In this document: positions 17,134 to 24,956 of the stretch, piece after piece
How the letters are laid out: every line of letters starts with the position of its first letter
Position numbering within the stretch: the first letter of the stretch is position 1
NCBI RefSeq assembly: GCF_000971335.1
Contig: NZ_JZJL01000041.1
Span: 1 to 46,596, forward strand
Reading direction: 5' to 3'
Length of the DNA stretch: 46,596 nucleotides
Source of the DNA: Chromobacterium vaccinii
GTDB taxonomy: Bacteria > Pseudomonadota > Gammaproteobacteria > Burkholderiales > Chromobacteriaceae
The notes under the pieces: generated by a model
Told to the model about the DNA's origin: nothing
The model's database searches: none
Seen by the model: the letters and a program-made list of their open reading frames with translations, nothing else
Made by a program: the position numbers and the translations under genes

Positions 17134-17652
17134 GTGTCAACGACGCAAGATTTGCCTAAGATCGTGTCCTCGCAGCATCTGGTTTCCGAGCGCAGTCCGG
17201 AGCTGTCCGAGTTCGAGTTCAGCCTGACCGTGGTCAACAACGCTTTCCACCGCTGGATGGTGCGCTGCATGGCGGCGGCGGGCGAGAAGGACATGACGCC
17301 GACCGAGGTGCTGCTGGTTCATCACGTCAACCATCGCGGGCGGCAGAAAAAGCTGGCCGACATCTGTTTCGTGCTGAACATGGAGGATACCCACGTGGTG
17401 TCCTACGCCCTGAAGAAGCTGGTCAAGATGGGGTATGTGGAGAGCGAGAAAAGCGGCAAGGAAGTGCTGTTTTCCACGACGGAGAGCGGCCGCGAGCTCT
17501 GCGAGCGCTACCGACAGGTGCGAGAGCAGTGCCTGATGGCGACGTTGGGCGACGGCGGCATCGCCAATCCGCTGATCGGCGACATCGCCCAGTTGATGCG
17601 CACCCTGGCCGGCATTTACGACCAGGCTGCCAGGGCCGGCGCGTCGTTCTGA
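17134..17652 (+). CDS. winged-helix (MarR-like) transcriptional regulator
   Basis: This 172-residue protein starts at GTG 17134, which has a good ribosome binding site (GGAG, 8 nt upstream). Upstream in-frame codons reach back to a TTG at 17041 but have no such site and cross the inverted repeat. The core (EFEFSLTVVNNAFHRWMVRC, DMTPTEVLLVHHVNHRG, KLADICFVLNMEDTHVVSYA then KKLVKMGYVESEKSGKEVL) is a winged-helix domain of the MarR type, widespread and very conserved in proteobacteria. It is transcribed away from the 5-oxoproline operon, so it is the likely regulator of that operon. Its ligand is unknown. Confidence 0.88.
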   Translation: MSTTQDLPKIVSSQHLVSERSPELSEFEFSLTVVNNAFHRWMVRCMAAAGEKDMTPTEVLLVHHVNHRGRQKKLADICFVLNMEDTHVVSYALKKLVKMGYVESEKSGKEVLFSTTESGRELCERYRQVREQCLMATLGDGGIANPLIGDIAQLMRTLAGIYDQAARAGASF

Positions 17653-17674
17653 CCGTTGTGCGCCGCTTGCGAGC

Positions 17675-18502
17675 CTAGATGACGGCCCAGATCGCGAAAA
17701 TGGCGGCCAGTATCAGCACCCCGGTCAGGATTTGCGAGGTGCTTTTTTCCTTCTGCAGCGCGCGCTTCATGCTGTCGTGCGCGCTTTCCAGCTTGTCCAG
17801 CTGCTGCTGCAGCTCGGCGCGCGCCTCGTCCTGGCCGGCCAGCGTTTTCAGCATCTCCTCGCCGCCGAACTCCTTGATGGCCTCCTTGTTCCACACACCC
17901 AAGAGCTTGCTCACCTTGTCCTTGAAGTACAGCGCGGTGCGCTGGGCCGGGTCCTGCCATTCGAACTGAAAGCCCTGGCCGGCGAAGAAGGCGTGGCAGT
18001 GCAGCCGTTCTTCCTCGGAGTGGGTCTGGCCCATGGTGATCATGCCGGGGTTGATGGCGAACTCGGGGCAGACGCCCTTGGCCCAGGTGATGACGCTGGC
18101 GAACAAATAGGTGTCCAGCCCGCTGCCGGCCAGGCCGGGACTGGCCTGCACGCCGCTTTTGGGGCCGAAAGTCACGCTCTTGCTGGGGCGGTCCACCCGA
18201 ATCCAGGCCAGGTTGTAGACGGCGTGGAAGCGGCTGTCGTCGCCTTCCAGCGGTTGCCAGTGCGCGCCGTCGGAGCGGGCGTAGCCGCGGAACTGCAGGC
18301 GGAAGTAATCGGATTGGGCCGTCATCGCCCGGCTGCGCTGCAGGATGCCGTAGATGGGGCGGCCGTCGGTGCTGAGCGTCAGTATGGTCTCGCCCAGCGG
18401 GATGGCCAGGTTGGCCAGCGTGACTTCGCTTTCCGGCGGAGGCAGCGGAATCTCTTCCGTTGTCTGGTGAGGCTCGTTGTTCTGGGTATTGTTCGAAGTC
18501 AT
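17675..18502 (-). CDS. hypothetical protein with coiled coil and C-terminal membrane anchor
   Basis: I do not recognise this 275-residue protein. The first ~25 residues are polar and low-complexity (TSNNTQNNEPHQTTEE). A globular region follows (about 28-200) with several aromatic and glycine residues and one CPEF and one HCHAFF motif. A charged heptad-like coiled coil covers about 205-255 (QDEARAELQQQLDKLESAHD), and the protein ends in one hydrophobic helix (ILTGVLILAAIFAIWAVI). It is therefore probably tail-anchored, with the bulk in the cytoplasm. It is convergent with the MarR-like gene. No partner genes suggest a role. Confidence 0.8.
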   Translation of the reverse strand: MTSNNTQNNEPHQTTEEIPLPPPESEVTLANLAIPLGETILTLSTDGRPIYGILQRSRAMTAQSDYFRLQFRGYARSDGAHWQPLEGDDSRFHAVYNLAWIRVDRPSKSVTFGPKSGVQASPGLAGSGLDTYLFASVITWAKGVCPEFAINPGMITMGQTHSEEERLHCHAFFAGQGFQFEWQDPAQRTALYFKDKVSKLLGVWNKEAIKEFGGEEMLKTLAGQDEARAELQQQLDKLESAHDSMKRALQKEKSTSQILTGVLILAAIFAIWAVI

Positions 18503-18565
18503 GTGGCAGTGGTTCTGTCGCTGGGTGGTGGTTGCTTGTGTCCGCCGGACGCCATCGGCATGGGG

Positions 18566-18585
18566 ATTCTATCCTACATTGTAGG
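18566..18585 (+). promoter_or_regulatory. inverted repeat in the leader of the first solute-binding gene
   Basis: The 13-bp repeat CCTACA-T-TGTAGG (18573-18585) is preceded by ATTCTAT. The same ATTCTATCCTAC block recurs at 19558-19569, before the second paralogue, at almost the same distance from the start codon (57 and 56 nt). It is a candidate operator or RNA hairpin retained through duplication. Confidence 0.4.
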
Positions 18586-18622
18586 GGAGCGCGCTTGCGC
18601 TTGCCGAGGGCGGGAGGCGACG

Positions 18623-19411
18623 GTGCGGTTCATCGGGAATTTTTCTTTCCTGGCATGTTGGGTTTTGCCGGCGATGGCGGGCGGGATATGCGGCAAGCCG
18701 ATCCAGGTGGGTTGGGAGGAGCGGCCGCCGTATCACTACCAGGGGCGGGATGGCCGGCCAGCGGGCTATTCGGTGGAGCTGCTGAACCAGGCTGCCGCGC
18801 GCATAGGCTGTCGCCTGGCGTATCGCCAGATTCCCTGGTCGCGCACCTTGCAGGAGCTGAAGCTGGGCACGGTGGATGTCGCGATGCAGGCGTTGAAAAC
18901 GCCGGAGCGGGAGGCGTACGCCTGTTTTGTGCCGGGCTACAGCTCCTCGCTGGTGCGGCTGTGGGCGCGCGGCGATCGCGCGGCGCATTGGCCGGTCTCC
19001 CAGCTGCAGGACCTGGGCAAGCTGGGCATGGTCAGGCTGGGTGTGACGCATGGCGACAGCTACGGCGACACATGGGACCGCTGGCTGAAAGCGCCCCCCG
19101 GCATGGTGAGGATCGACCCCGGGGAAACGCTGGCCGGCAGTTTGCGCAAGCTGCAGCTGGGGCGGATAGACCTGTTGCTGGCTAGCATGGACACGCTGCC
19201 GAATGAGCTGGCCCGCTTGCCGCAGCAGCCAGCGATCGTGGCCTTGTCGCCGGCATGGCCGATAGGGGGAGCATTTTACGTCTTCAGCAAGCGCAGCGTG
19301 TCCCCCGAGCTGTGCCAGGCTTTTGCCGGCGCCTTGCGCGACATGAAACACGATGGCGTGGTGGGCCGGCTTTACCGCAGCCGTTTCAATATCGCTTATC
19401 CCGGCCCCTGA
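18623..19411 (+). CDS. periplasmic solute-binding protein (SBP_bac_3 type), copy 1
   Basis: This 262-residue protein starts at GTG 18623 with GGGAGG 5 nt upstream. Translation gives a signal peptide (MRFIGNFSFLACWVLPAMAGG) and then a family 3 extracellular solute-binding domain. PPYHYQGRDGRPAGYSVELL is the typical first-lobe start, ending GTVDVAMQALKTPEREAY. Family members bind polar amino acids or related compounds and serve ABC transporters or act as sensors. No permease or ATPase gene is nearby, so this may be an orphan binding protein. It is a tandem paralogue of 19614-20402 with the same length. Stop-free codons upstream belong to the shadow of the convergent gene. Confidence 0.88.
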   Translation: MRFIGNFSFLACWVLPAMAGGICGKPIQVGWEERPPYHYQGRDGRPAGYSVELLNQAAARIGCRLAYRQIPWSRTLQELKLGTVDVAMQALKTPEREAYACFVPGYSSSLVRLWARGDRAAHWPVSQLQDLGKLGMVRLGVTHGDSYGDTWDRWLKAPPGMVRIDPGETLAGSLRKLQLGRIDLLLASMDTLPNELARLPQQPAIVALSPAWPIGGAFYVFSKRSVSPELCQAFAGALRDMKHDGVVGRLYRSRFNIAYPGP

Positions 19412-19613
19412 GCCTCAGAGCCTGCTTATGTTTTTTTACGAGCGTCCCAGGGACATCTTTTGTCATGGCCAGGGGGCTTTATGGTTTGAGGTCAATGCCT
19501 CTGGTCGTTCATCGAGCGCGTCGTGGGTGGGGATGTGGCCCGCATGGGCTGTGGAGAATTCTATCCTACCTACATGGTTAGGAGAGTGCGCTTGCCGATT
19601 GCGGGAGGGATGA

Positions 19614-20402
19614 GTGCTGGGAATCGGACGTGTCATTTGGCTGGTGGTCTGGACCTTGCCGGCGGTTGCCGAAGGGATTTGCGGCAGGCCGCTCAGCATC
19701 GGCTGGGATGAATGGCCGCCTTTCCATTATCAGGGGCGCAGCGGCGAGCCCGACGGCTACGCGGTGCAGTTGCTGAATTTGGCGGCGGGTAGGCTGGGAT
19801 GCCGGCTGACCTACCGCCTGATGCCCTGGCCCCGCACCTTGCAACAGCTGCGGCTGGGGCAGGTGGATGCGGCGATGCAGGCCTTGAGAACGCCGGAGCG
19901 CGAGGCCTATGCCTGTTTTGCGCCTGGCTACAGTCCGACGATAGTCAGGTTGTGGGCGCGCAGCGACAAGGCCGCGCGCTGGCCGGTGCGGCAATTGGAC
20001 GATCTGGGGCGCCAGGGAGAGGTGCTTTTGGGCGTGACCCGGGGCGACAGCTACGGCGCGCAGCTGGACCGCTGGCTGCAGACGCCGCCGCCGAACGTGC
20101 ATGTCGAGATCAGCGAGACTCTGGAGGTCAGCATGCGCAAGCTGCAACTGGGGCGGACCAATCTGCTGCTGGCCACGATGGCGACGGCCACCCGCGAGCT
20201 GGCCCGCCTGCCGGAGAAGCCGGAGATCGCGCCGCTGGAGCCGTCCTGGCGGGCCGGCGAGGGCTACTACGTGTTCAGCAGGAAGAGCGTGCCGGAGCCG
20301 GTGTGCCAGGCGTTTGCCCGGGCGTTGGCGGAGATGCGGCAGGACGGAACCGTGGCGCGCCTGTATCGCAGCCAGTTCGGCGCGCCGTATCCGGAGCCGT
20401 GA
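19614..20402 (+). CDS. periplasmic solute-binding protein (SBP_bac_3 type), copy 2
   Basis: This is a tandem paralogue of the preceding gene, again exactly 262 residues and again starting at GTG with GGGAGG 5 nt upstream. The signal peptide is MLGIGRVIWLVVWTLPAVAEG. The two mature proteins align without obvious gaps: PPFHYQGRSGEPDGYAVQLL against PPYHYQGRDGRPAGYSVELL, and ALRTPEREAYACFAPGYS against ALKTPEREAYACFVPGYS. Differences cluster in the second lobe, which may change the ligand. The two CDS are separated by 202 bp containing a copy of the leader block. The gene is convergent with DUF1501, 15 nt away. Confidence 0.88.
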   Translation: MLGIGRVIWLVVWTLPAVAEGICGRPLSIGWDEWPPFHYQGRSGEPDGYAVQLLNLAAGRLGCRLTYRLMPWPRTLQQLRLGQVDAAMQALRTPEREAYACFAPGYSPTIVRLWARSDKAARWPVRQLDDLGRQGEVLLGVTRGDSYGAQLDRWLQTPPPNVHVEISETLEVSMRKLQLGRTNLLLATMATATRELARLPEKPEIAPLEPSWRAGEGYYVFSRKSVPEPVCQAFARALAEMRQDGTVARLYRSQFGAPYPEP

Positions 20403-20417
20403 GCAAGCCCTGTAGCG

Positions 20418-21596
20418 TCAAGCGCGCAGCAGCGGCAGCGGCGCGAAGCGTCCGCCCAGCACGTTATGGCTGTCCTTGCCCCACCAGCCGTCTATCGCCG
20501 TGGCGTAAACCTGGCGGAAGTCTATCGCGTGCGGCAGATTGCCCTCGCTGACGCCGGCCAGCTGCGGCGTTTGGCCGTATAGGCCGCCGTTGACGCGGCC
20601 GCCCAGCGCGAAATGGACGTTGGCGGTGCCGTGGTCGGTGCCGCGGTTGCCGTTTTCGCGCGGGCGGCGGCCGAATTCGGCGTATGTCAGCACCAGCGTA
20701 TCGTCCCAGCGGCCCAGCCGCGTCATCTCGCTTCTCAGTTGCGCCAATCCGTCGGCCAGTTCGGCCAGCAGCCGCGCCTGCGCCGGCTGCTGGTTGCCGT
20801 GGGTGTCGAAGCCGGTGAGCGTGATGCGGGCGACGGCGATGTCCACGCCGCGGGCCAGGGTGTCGGTCAGCGTGCGCACCGCCACGCCGAAGCCGCCATT
20901 GGGCTTGGGGCCGGCGGTGGGCGCTTCGCTCGGCGCGGTGCGCGGCAGCGGCGCCAGGCTGGCGGCGGCCTGGCGGATGTCGCCTTCCACTTTCAAAATA
21001 TGCTCCAGCGCCGAGCCGGCGTGGCCGGGCTGCTGATCGGCCACCAGCTTGGCCTGGCGGGCGAAGTCTTGCGGATTGGACAGCACCACCGCGCGCGCGC
21101 CGCCGTCCAGCGGCCCCAGCACCTGGCTGGACAGCACTACGCCGTCGGCGGCGAAGTTCTTCGGCGTCGGCTGCTCATGGAACAGCCGGGTCAGCCAGCC
21201 CTCGCTCAGGTATTGCTGGCTGGCCGACGCCGTATCCCAGATCTCGATCGAGCGGAAGTGGGACAGATTGGGGTCGGGGTAGCCGACGCCCTGCAGCAGC
21301 GCCAGCTGCTTGTCCTGCCACAGCGGCATCAGCGGCGCCAGCGACGGATGCAGGCCGATGTCGCCGTTGATCTGCAGCACCTGCTCGCGGGCGACGGCGA
21401 TGCCGGGGCGCAGCCGGTAGTAGTCGGCGCTGCCGTAGGGGACCACGGTGTTGAGGCCGTCGTTGCCGCCCTTCAGCTCCACCAGCACCAGCAGGCGCTT
21501 GTAGCCGGCGGGTGCCAGCGCCCAGGACAGATTGGGCAGCACGGTCAGCATCAGGCCGGCGCCGGCCGCTTTCAGGAATTCGCGTCGTTTGAACAT
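20418..21596 (-). CDS. DUF1501 protein, Tat-exported
   Basis: This 392-residue protein starts MFKRREFLKAAGAGLMLTVLP, a twin-arginine (RREFLK) signal, so it should be exported folded. DUF1501 belongs to the alkaline phosphatase/sulfatase fold; here the conserved pieces are VLVELKGGNDGLNTVVP, LTGFDTHGNQ, VLTYAEFGRRPRENGNRGTDHG and GGRVNGG. GAGGAG precedes the ATG and contains the stop of the upstream DUF1800 gene, so the two are coupled. DUF1501/DUF1800 pairs are frequent in proteobacteria, Planctomycetes and others; the enzymatic role is unknown. Confidence 0.92.
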   Translation of the reverse strand: MFKRREFLKAAGAGLMLTVLPNLSWALAPAGYKRLLVLVELKGGNDGLNTVVPYGSADYYRLRPGIAVAREQVLQINGDIGLHPSLAPLMPLWQDKQLALLQGVGYPDPNLSHFRSIEIWDTASASQQYLSEGWLTRLFHEQPTPKNFAADGVVLSSQVLGPLDGGARAVVLSNPQDFARQAKLVADQQPGHAGSALEHILKVEGDIRQAAASLAPLPRTAPSEAPTAGPKPNGGFGVAVRTLTDTLARGVDIAVARITLTGFDTHGNQQPAQARLLAELADGLAQLRSEMTRLGRWDDTLVLTYAEFGRRPRENGNRGTDHGTANVHFALGGRVNGGLYGQTPQLAGVSEGNLPHAIDFRQVYATAIDGWWGKDSHNVLGGRFAPLPLLRA

Positions 21597-21606
21597 GGCG
21601 GGCTCC

Positions 21607-23052
21607 TCATTCCACCTGATAGGCCGGGTCAAGCAGCAATTGGGCGATGGCCTTGGCGCCGCTGGTATTCGGCGGCAAGGGGTTGGCCGGCGGCACGGCC
21701 AGCAGCAGCCGCGCGGCGTCGCCGGCGGTGCGGACGCCGTAGACGGCGGCCCATTCGTCGGGTTGCAGCTTCATCGAGGCGACGCCCTTGGCGACGAAGC
21801 GGTTGATGCGCGCCTCGCGGCCGGCCATCTCGTTCAGGCTGCCGTCGGCTTGGGCGTAGGCGTCGCGCGCCGGCGCGGCGTCGCGGGCGATGCGGTCCAG
21901 AAACTGCTTGCGGGTGAGCAGGGTGGAGCTGTTGATCCAGGCCTCGCCGCCGGGCCAGCCCTTGACGTTGGGCGGCGCGAACACGTCCTGGCCCAGCTGG
22001 CGGTTCAGGCCGGCGATGACCCGCCAGTCCGGCGGATTAAGATCGAAGGTCACCAGCGTGCCTATGGTCAGCTCCACCGGCGATTTGACCAGTTGGCCCT
22101 GGCTGCGCCAGAACTGCGGCGTCAACAGCAGCGCGCGCATCAAGGGCTTCAACTGGTAATGGCCGCGGCGGAAATCGGCGGCCAGCTTGTTCACCGTCGC
22201 CGCGTCGGGCGTCGGCGACACGAAGTTGCGCCACAGCTTGTTGGTGACGAACACCGCGGTGCTGGGCTGTTGCAGCAACAGCTCGATCACGTCGTCGCCG
22301 TCGAAGTTGCCGCGCTGGCCGAAGATGACTTTCTCGCCGGTGTCGCGCAGCCGCGGCCGGACGATGAACTGGTCGTCGCGGTCCAGGCCCCAGCCGGTGA
22401 AGGCGCGCGCCGCCTCGCGGATGTCCTGCTCGCTGTAGTGGCCCTCGCCCAGCGTGAACAGCTCCATCACCTCGCGGGCGAAGTTCTCGTTGGGCTGGTC
22501 CTTGCGGTTATTGGCGGTATCCAGATAGCGCATCATCGCCGGGTCGCGCGCCACCGCGTGCAAGAGCTGGCCGAAGTCGCCCAGCGCGTAGTGGCGCAGC
22601 AGCAGGTTCTGCTGGTACATCATCTGCGGCGAGCGCACCTTGTCCAGCGCCGACACGAAATGGTTGTGCCAGAACAGGGTCATTTTCTCGGTCAGCGGCG
22701 ACGGCGTGTCGCGCATCTCGGCCAGCCACCAGCTGCGCAGCTCTACCACATGCTGGTTGCGCTCCTGCTGCAGCGCCTTCTTCTGCTCCTCGGTCAGCCC
22801 CGGCTGGCCAGGGCGTTCGAACGGCTCGTTGGCCCAGCCCGGCGGCGGCATCGCCGCCTGGGTGCGGACGCCGGCCAGTATCTTGTCCACCGCCGCTTCG
22901 CGGCTGAGCGGCGCGAAGGCCTCGATCTGCGCCGGGTTGGCGCCAAAGCCGGTGCGCGCCAGCAGGTGGCGGGCGCCGTCCGCGCCGATGCCGGCCAGCG
23001 CGCATAGAGGCAGGCCGAGCAGGGCGGAAGCGAGCAGTATTCTTTTGATCAT
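21607..23052 (-). CDS. DUF1800 protein, exported
   Basis: This 481-residue protein has a Sec-type signal peptide (MIKRILLASALLGLPLCALAG). DUF1800 features follow: ARHLLARTGFGANPAQIEAF near the N-terminus, LTEKMTLFWHNHFVSALDKV, NENFAREVMELFTLGEGHYSE, ARAFTGWGLDR, and KSPVELTIGTLV and PPNVKGWPGGEAWINSSTLL later. The ATG at 23052 is chosen for the signal peptide; an in-frame start at 23160 lies in the upstream promoter region. It is the first gene of the DUF1800-DUF1501 pair, divergent from the thiamine operon. The function is unknown; both partners are predicted periplasmic. Confidence 0.92.
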   Translation of the reverse strand: MIKRILLASALLGLPLCALAGIGADGARHLLARTGFGANPAQIEAFAPLSREAAVDKILAGVRTQAAMPPPGWANEPFERPGQPGLTEEQKKALQQERNQHVVELRSWWLAEMRDTPSPLTEKMTLFWHNHFVSALDKVRSPQMMYQQNLLLRHYALGDFGQLLHAVARDPAMMRYLDTANNRKDQPNENFAREVMELFTLGEGHYSEQDIREAARAFTGWGLDRDDQFIVRPRLRDTGEKVIFGQRGNFDGDDVIELLLQQPSTAVFVTNKLWRNFVSPTPDAATVNKLAADFRRGHYQLKPLMRALLLTPQFWRSQGQLVKSPVELTIGTLVTFDLNPPDWRVIAGLNRQLGQDVFAPPNVKGWPGGEAWINSSTLLTRKQFLDRIARDAAPARDAYAQADGSLNEMAGREARINRFVAKGVASMKLQPDEWAAVYGVRTAGDAARLLLAVPPANPLPPNTSGAKAIAQLLLDPAYQVE

Positions 23053-23143
23053 GGGTTCACCGCGGCAAGCCGTTTGCATAAGCGATTGATTGTGAGCATA
23101 GAGGGCAGTCTTCGCTCCGGTATTAAGCGGACCGGCCAGAGTG

Positions 23144-23172
23144 TTAAGTTGTTTGCGCATCTGGGCTATACT
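23144..23172 (+). promoter_or_regulatory. candidate promoter of the thiamine transport operon
   Basis: A good -10 box TATACT (23167-23172) is preceded after 17 bp by TTAAGT (23144-23149), a weak -35. Transcription would begin near 23179, just before the riboswitch. Confidence 0.5.
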
Positions 23173-23183
23173 GTCGCCCTGTC

Positions 23184-23256
23184 ACCGGGGGTGCCCTGCA
23201 AACGGGCTGAGAGACACCCTGAGAACCTGATCTGGATCATGCCAGCGGAGGGAGCG
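23184..23256 (+). promoter_or_regulatory. TPP riboswitch (thi box)
   Basis: The conserved core is clear: GGGGGTGCCC, CTGAGA (23207-23212), ACACCCTGAGAACCTGATCT and GGATCATGCCAGCGGAGGGA. This is the thiamine pyrophosphate aptamer, with a short P3a. Its 3' end contains GGAGGGAG, a Shine-Dalgarno-like stretch next to GTG/ATG codons at 23256-23261. Control of translation by hiding this site when TPP is bound is the likely mechanism. It sits ahead of thiB-GNAT-thiP-thiQ. Confidence 0.95.
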
Positions 23257-23321
23257 TGATGAAGCGGAACCTCGTCCGCCTTGCCTGCTTGCTCCGTGGC
23301 CGTACCGCGCGGAGATTGTCC

Positions 23322-24338
23322 ATGAAGCTGTTCCCCAAACTCGTCGTCGTCGCTTTGAGCCTGGCCGGCCTGTCCGTCCAGGCGGCCGAATTGCGCGTGC
23401 TCGCGCACAGTTCGTTCAGCGTCGACAAGCCGCTGCTCGCCGCATTCGAGAAGCAGACCGGCGCCAAAGTGTCCATCATCAAGGCCGGCGACGCCGGCGA
23501 GATGGTCAACAAGCTGATTCTGACCAAGGGCAGCCCGATCGCCGACGTGGTGTTCGGCCTCGACAACAGCCTGATCGGCAAGGCCGAGCAGGCTGGCGCG
23601 CTCGCGCCGCTGCCGGCGGAGCTGGCCCGCGGCGGCAAGGTCAGCCTGCCGGGCGCGGCCGCCGTCGACTACGGCTATGTGACGCTGAACTATGACAAGG
23701 CCTGGTTCGCCAAGAACAAGCTGCCGCTGCCCAAGACCCTGAGCGACCTGACGCAGCCCGCCTACAAGAACCTGCTGGTGGTGGAAAACCCCGCCACCTC
23801 CAGCCCGGGCCTGGCTTTCCTGTCCGCTACCATCCATGCCTTGGGCGAGGACAAGGCCTTCGCGCTGTGGGGCAAGCTGCGCGACAACGGCCTGAAAGTG
23901 AGCAAGGGCTGGACCGAAGCCTACTACACCGACTTCTCCAAGAACGGCGGCAGCCGGCCCATCGTGGTCAGCTACGCCACCAGCCCGGCGGCCGAGGTGT
24001 TCTACAGCAAGGACAAGCCGGCCGACGCGCCGACCGCCAATCTGCTGCTGCCGGGCTCGGTGTTCCGCCAGGTGGAGGGCGCGGCGCTGGTCAAGGGCGG
24101 CAAGGAGCCCAAGCTCGCCCAGCAGTTCATCGTCTTCCTGCGCTCGGACGCGGTGCAGAAGGACATCCCGACGCGGATGTGGATGTACCCGGCGATGGAC
24201 AACATCCCGCTGGACCCGGTTTACAAGCACGCCGAACAACCGGCCGCGCACGACACCCCCGACAGCGCGACGCTGGCCGCCAAGCAGCGCGCCTGGGTCG
24301 GCCGCTGGACGCGGGTGGTGCTGAAGTCCGGGCAGTGA
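23322..24338 (+). CDS. thiB: thiamine ABC transporter substrate-binding protein
   Basis: ThiB is the periplasmic protein that captures thiamine or TPP for the ThiPQ importer. The start at 23322 gives a normal signal peptide (MKLFPKLVVVALSLAGLSVQA, then AELRVLAHSSFSVDKP) and has GGAG 7 nt upstream. A second possible start is ATG 23259, directly behind the riboswitch, which would add 21 residues (MKRNLVRLACLLRGRTARRL and one more) in front of the signal peptide. The ThiB/TbpA family features are VLTKGSPIADVVFGLDNSL-like ILTKGSPIADVVFGLDNS, SSPGLAFLSATIHALGE, RPIVVSYATSPAAEVF and RMWMYPAMDNIPLD. Which start is used matters for how the riboswitch acts. Confidence 0.93.
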   Translation: MKLFPKLVVVALSLAGLSVQAAELRVLAHSSFSVDKPLLAAFEKQTGAKVSIIKAGDAGEMVNKLILTKGSPIADVVFGLDNSLIGKAEQAGALAPLPAELARGGKVSLPGAAAVDYGYVTLNYDKAWFAKNKLPLPKTLSDLTQPAYKNLLVVENPATSSPGLAFLSATIHALGEDKAFALWGKLRDNGLKVSKGWTEAYYTDFSKNGGSRPIVVSYATSPAAEVFYSKDKPADAPTANLLLPGSVFRQVEGAALVKGGKEPKLAQQFIVFLRSDAVQKDIPTRMWMYPAMDNIPLDPVYKHAEQPAAHDTPDSATLAAKQRAWVGRWTRVVLKSGQ

Positions 24339-24348
24339 TCCGGCGATG

Positions 24349-24386
24349 ACTTGCCCGGTTTCGCCTCTGTTATGATCCGGGCAAGT
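24349..24386 (+). other. 10-bp stem-loop between thiB and the GNAT gene
   Basis: ACTTGCCCGG (24349-24358) and CCGGGCAAGT (24377-24386) form a perfect 10-bp stem around an 18-nt loop, 10 nt past the thiB stop. No T-run follows, so it is not a standard terminator. It could protect the thiB message or tune expression of the distal genes. Confidence 0.6.
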
Positions 24387-24404
24387 TCACTTGGAAGCTC
24401 ACTC

Positions 24405-24956
24405 ATGATCGACGACATCGCCAGCCCCCGCCTGATCCTGCGCCATCTGGACGCGGATTTTCTCGAATCCTGCCTATGCGGCGACATCGACGCCGCCGCG
24501 GCGCGGCTGGGCAGCCGCCCGGCCGACGGCTGGATGGAGGAGACGGCGTTGATGAAAATGCGGCTGGCCGACATGGCGGCGGAGCCGGCCTACGCGCCGT
24601 GGTCGGTGCGGGCGCTGCTGCGTCGCGACGATCTGGCCATGGTCGGCCACATCAACTTCCACACGCTGCCCGGCCATCCTTATCTGAACGGCTACGGCGA
24701 CGTCGAGCTCGGCTACGCGGTCTATCCCGAATTCCGCCGCCAGGGCTACGCCCGCGAGGCCTTGCTGGCGATGTCCGGCTGGGCGGCGCGAAGCGGCGGC
24801 GTGGCGAAGCTGGTGTTGTCGATCGAACCCGGCAATCTGCCGTCGCAGGCGCTGGCCGCCCAGCTTGGCTTCGCCAAGGTGGGCCAGGTGCGCGACGACG
24901 ACGGTTGCGAAGATGTGCTGACGGCCGATTGGCCGTTGCCTGGAGCCTTTGTTTGA
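24405..24956 (+). CDS. GNAT-family N-acetyltransferase embedded in the thiamine transport operon
   Basis: This 183-residue GNAT-fold protein starts MIDDIASPRLILRHLDADFL. It continues with the acetyl-CoA binding region VELGYAVYPEFRRQGYAREALLAM (YPEFRRQGYA is the pyrophosphate loop) and a C-terminal LVLSIEPGNLPSQALAAQLG typical of RimJ/RimL-like acetyltransferases. The ATG at 24405 is preferred over one at 24351 because family similarity starts there. It lies between thiB and thiP, and its stop overlaps the thiP start (TTGA), so it is translationally coupled to the transporter. The substrate is unknown; a link to thiamine metabolism is only suggested by position. Confidence 0.9.
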   Translation: MIDDIASPRLILRHLDADFLESCLCGDIDAAAARLGSRPADGWMEETALMKMRLADMAAEPAYAPWSVRALLRRDDLAMVGHINFHTLPGHPYLNGYGDVELGYAVYPEFRRQGYAREALLAMSGWAARSGGVAKLVLSIEPGNLPSQALAAQLGFAKVGQVRDDDGCEDVLTADWPLPGAFV

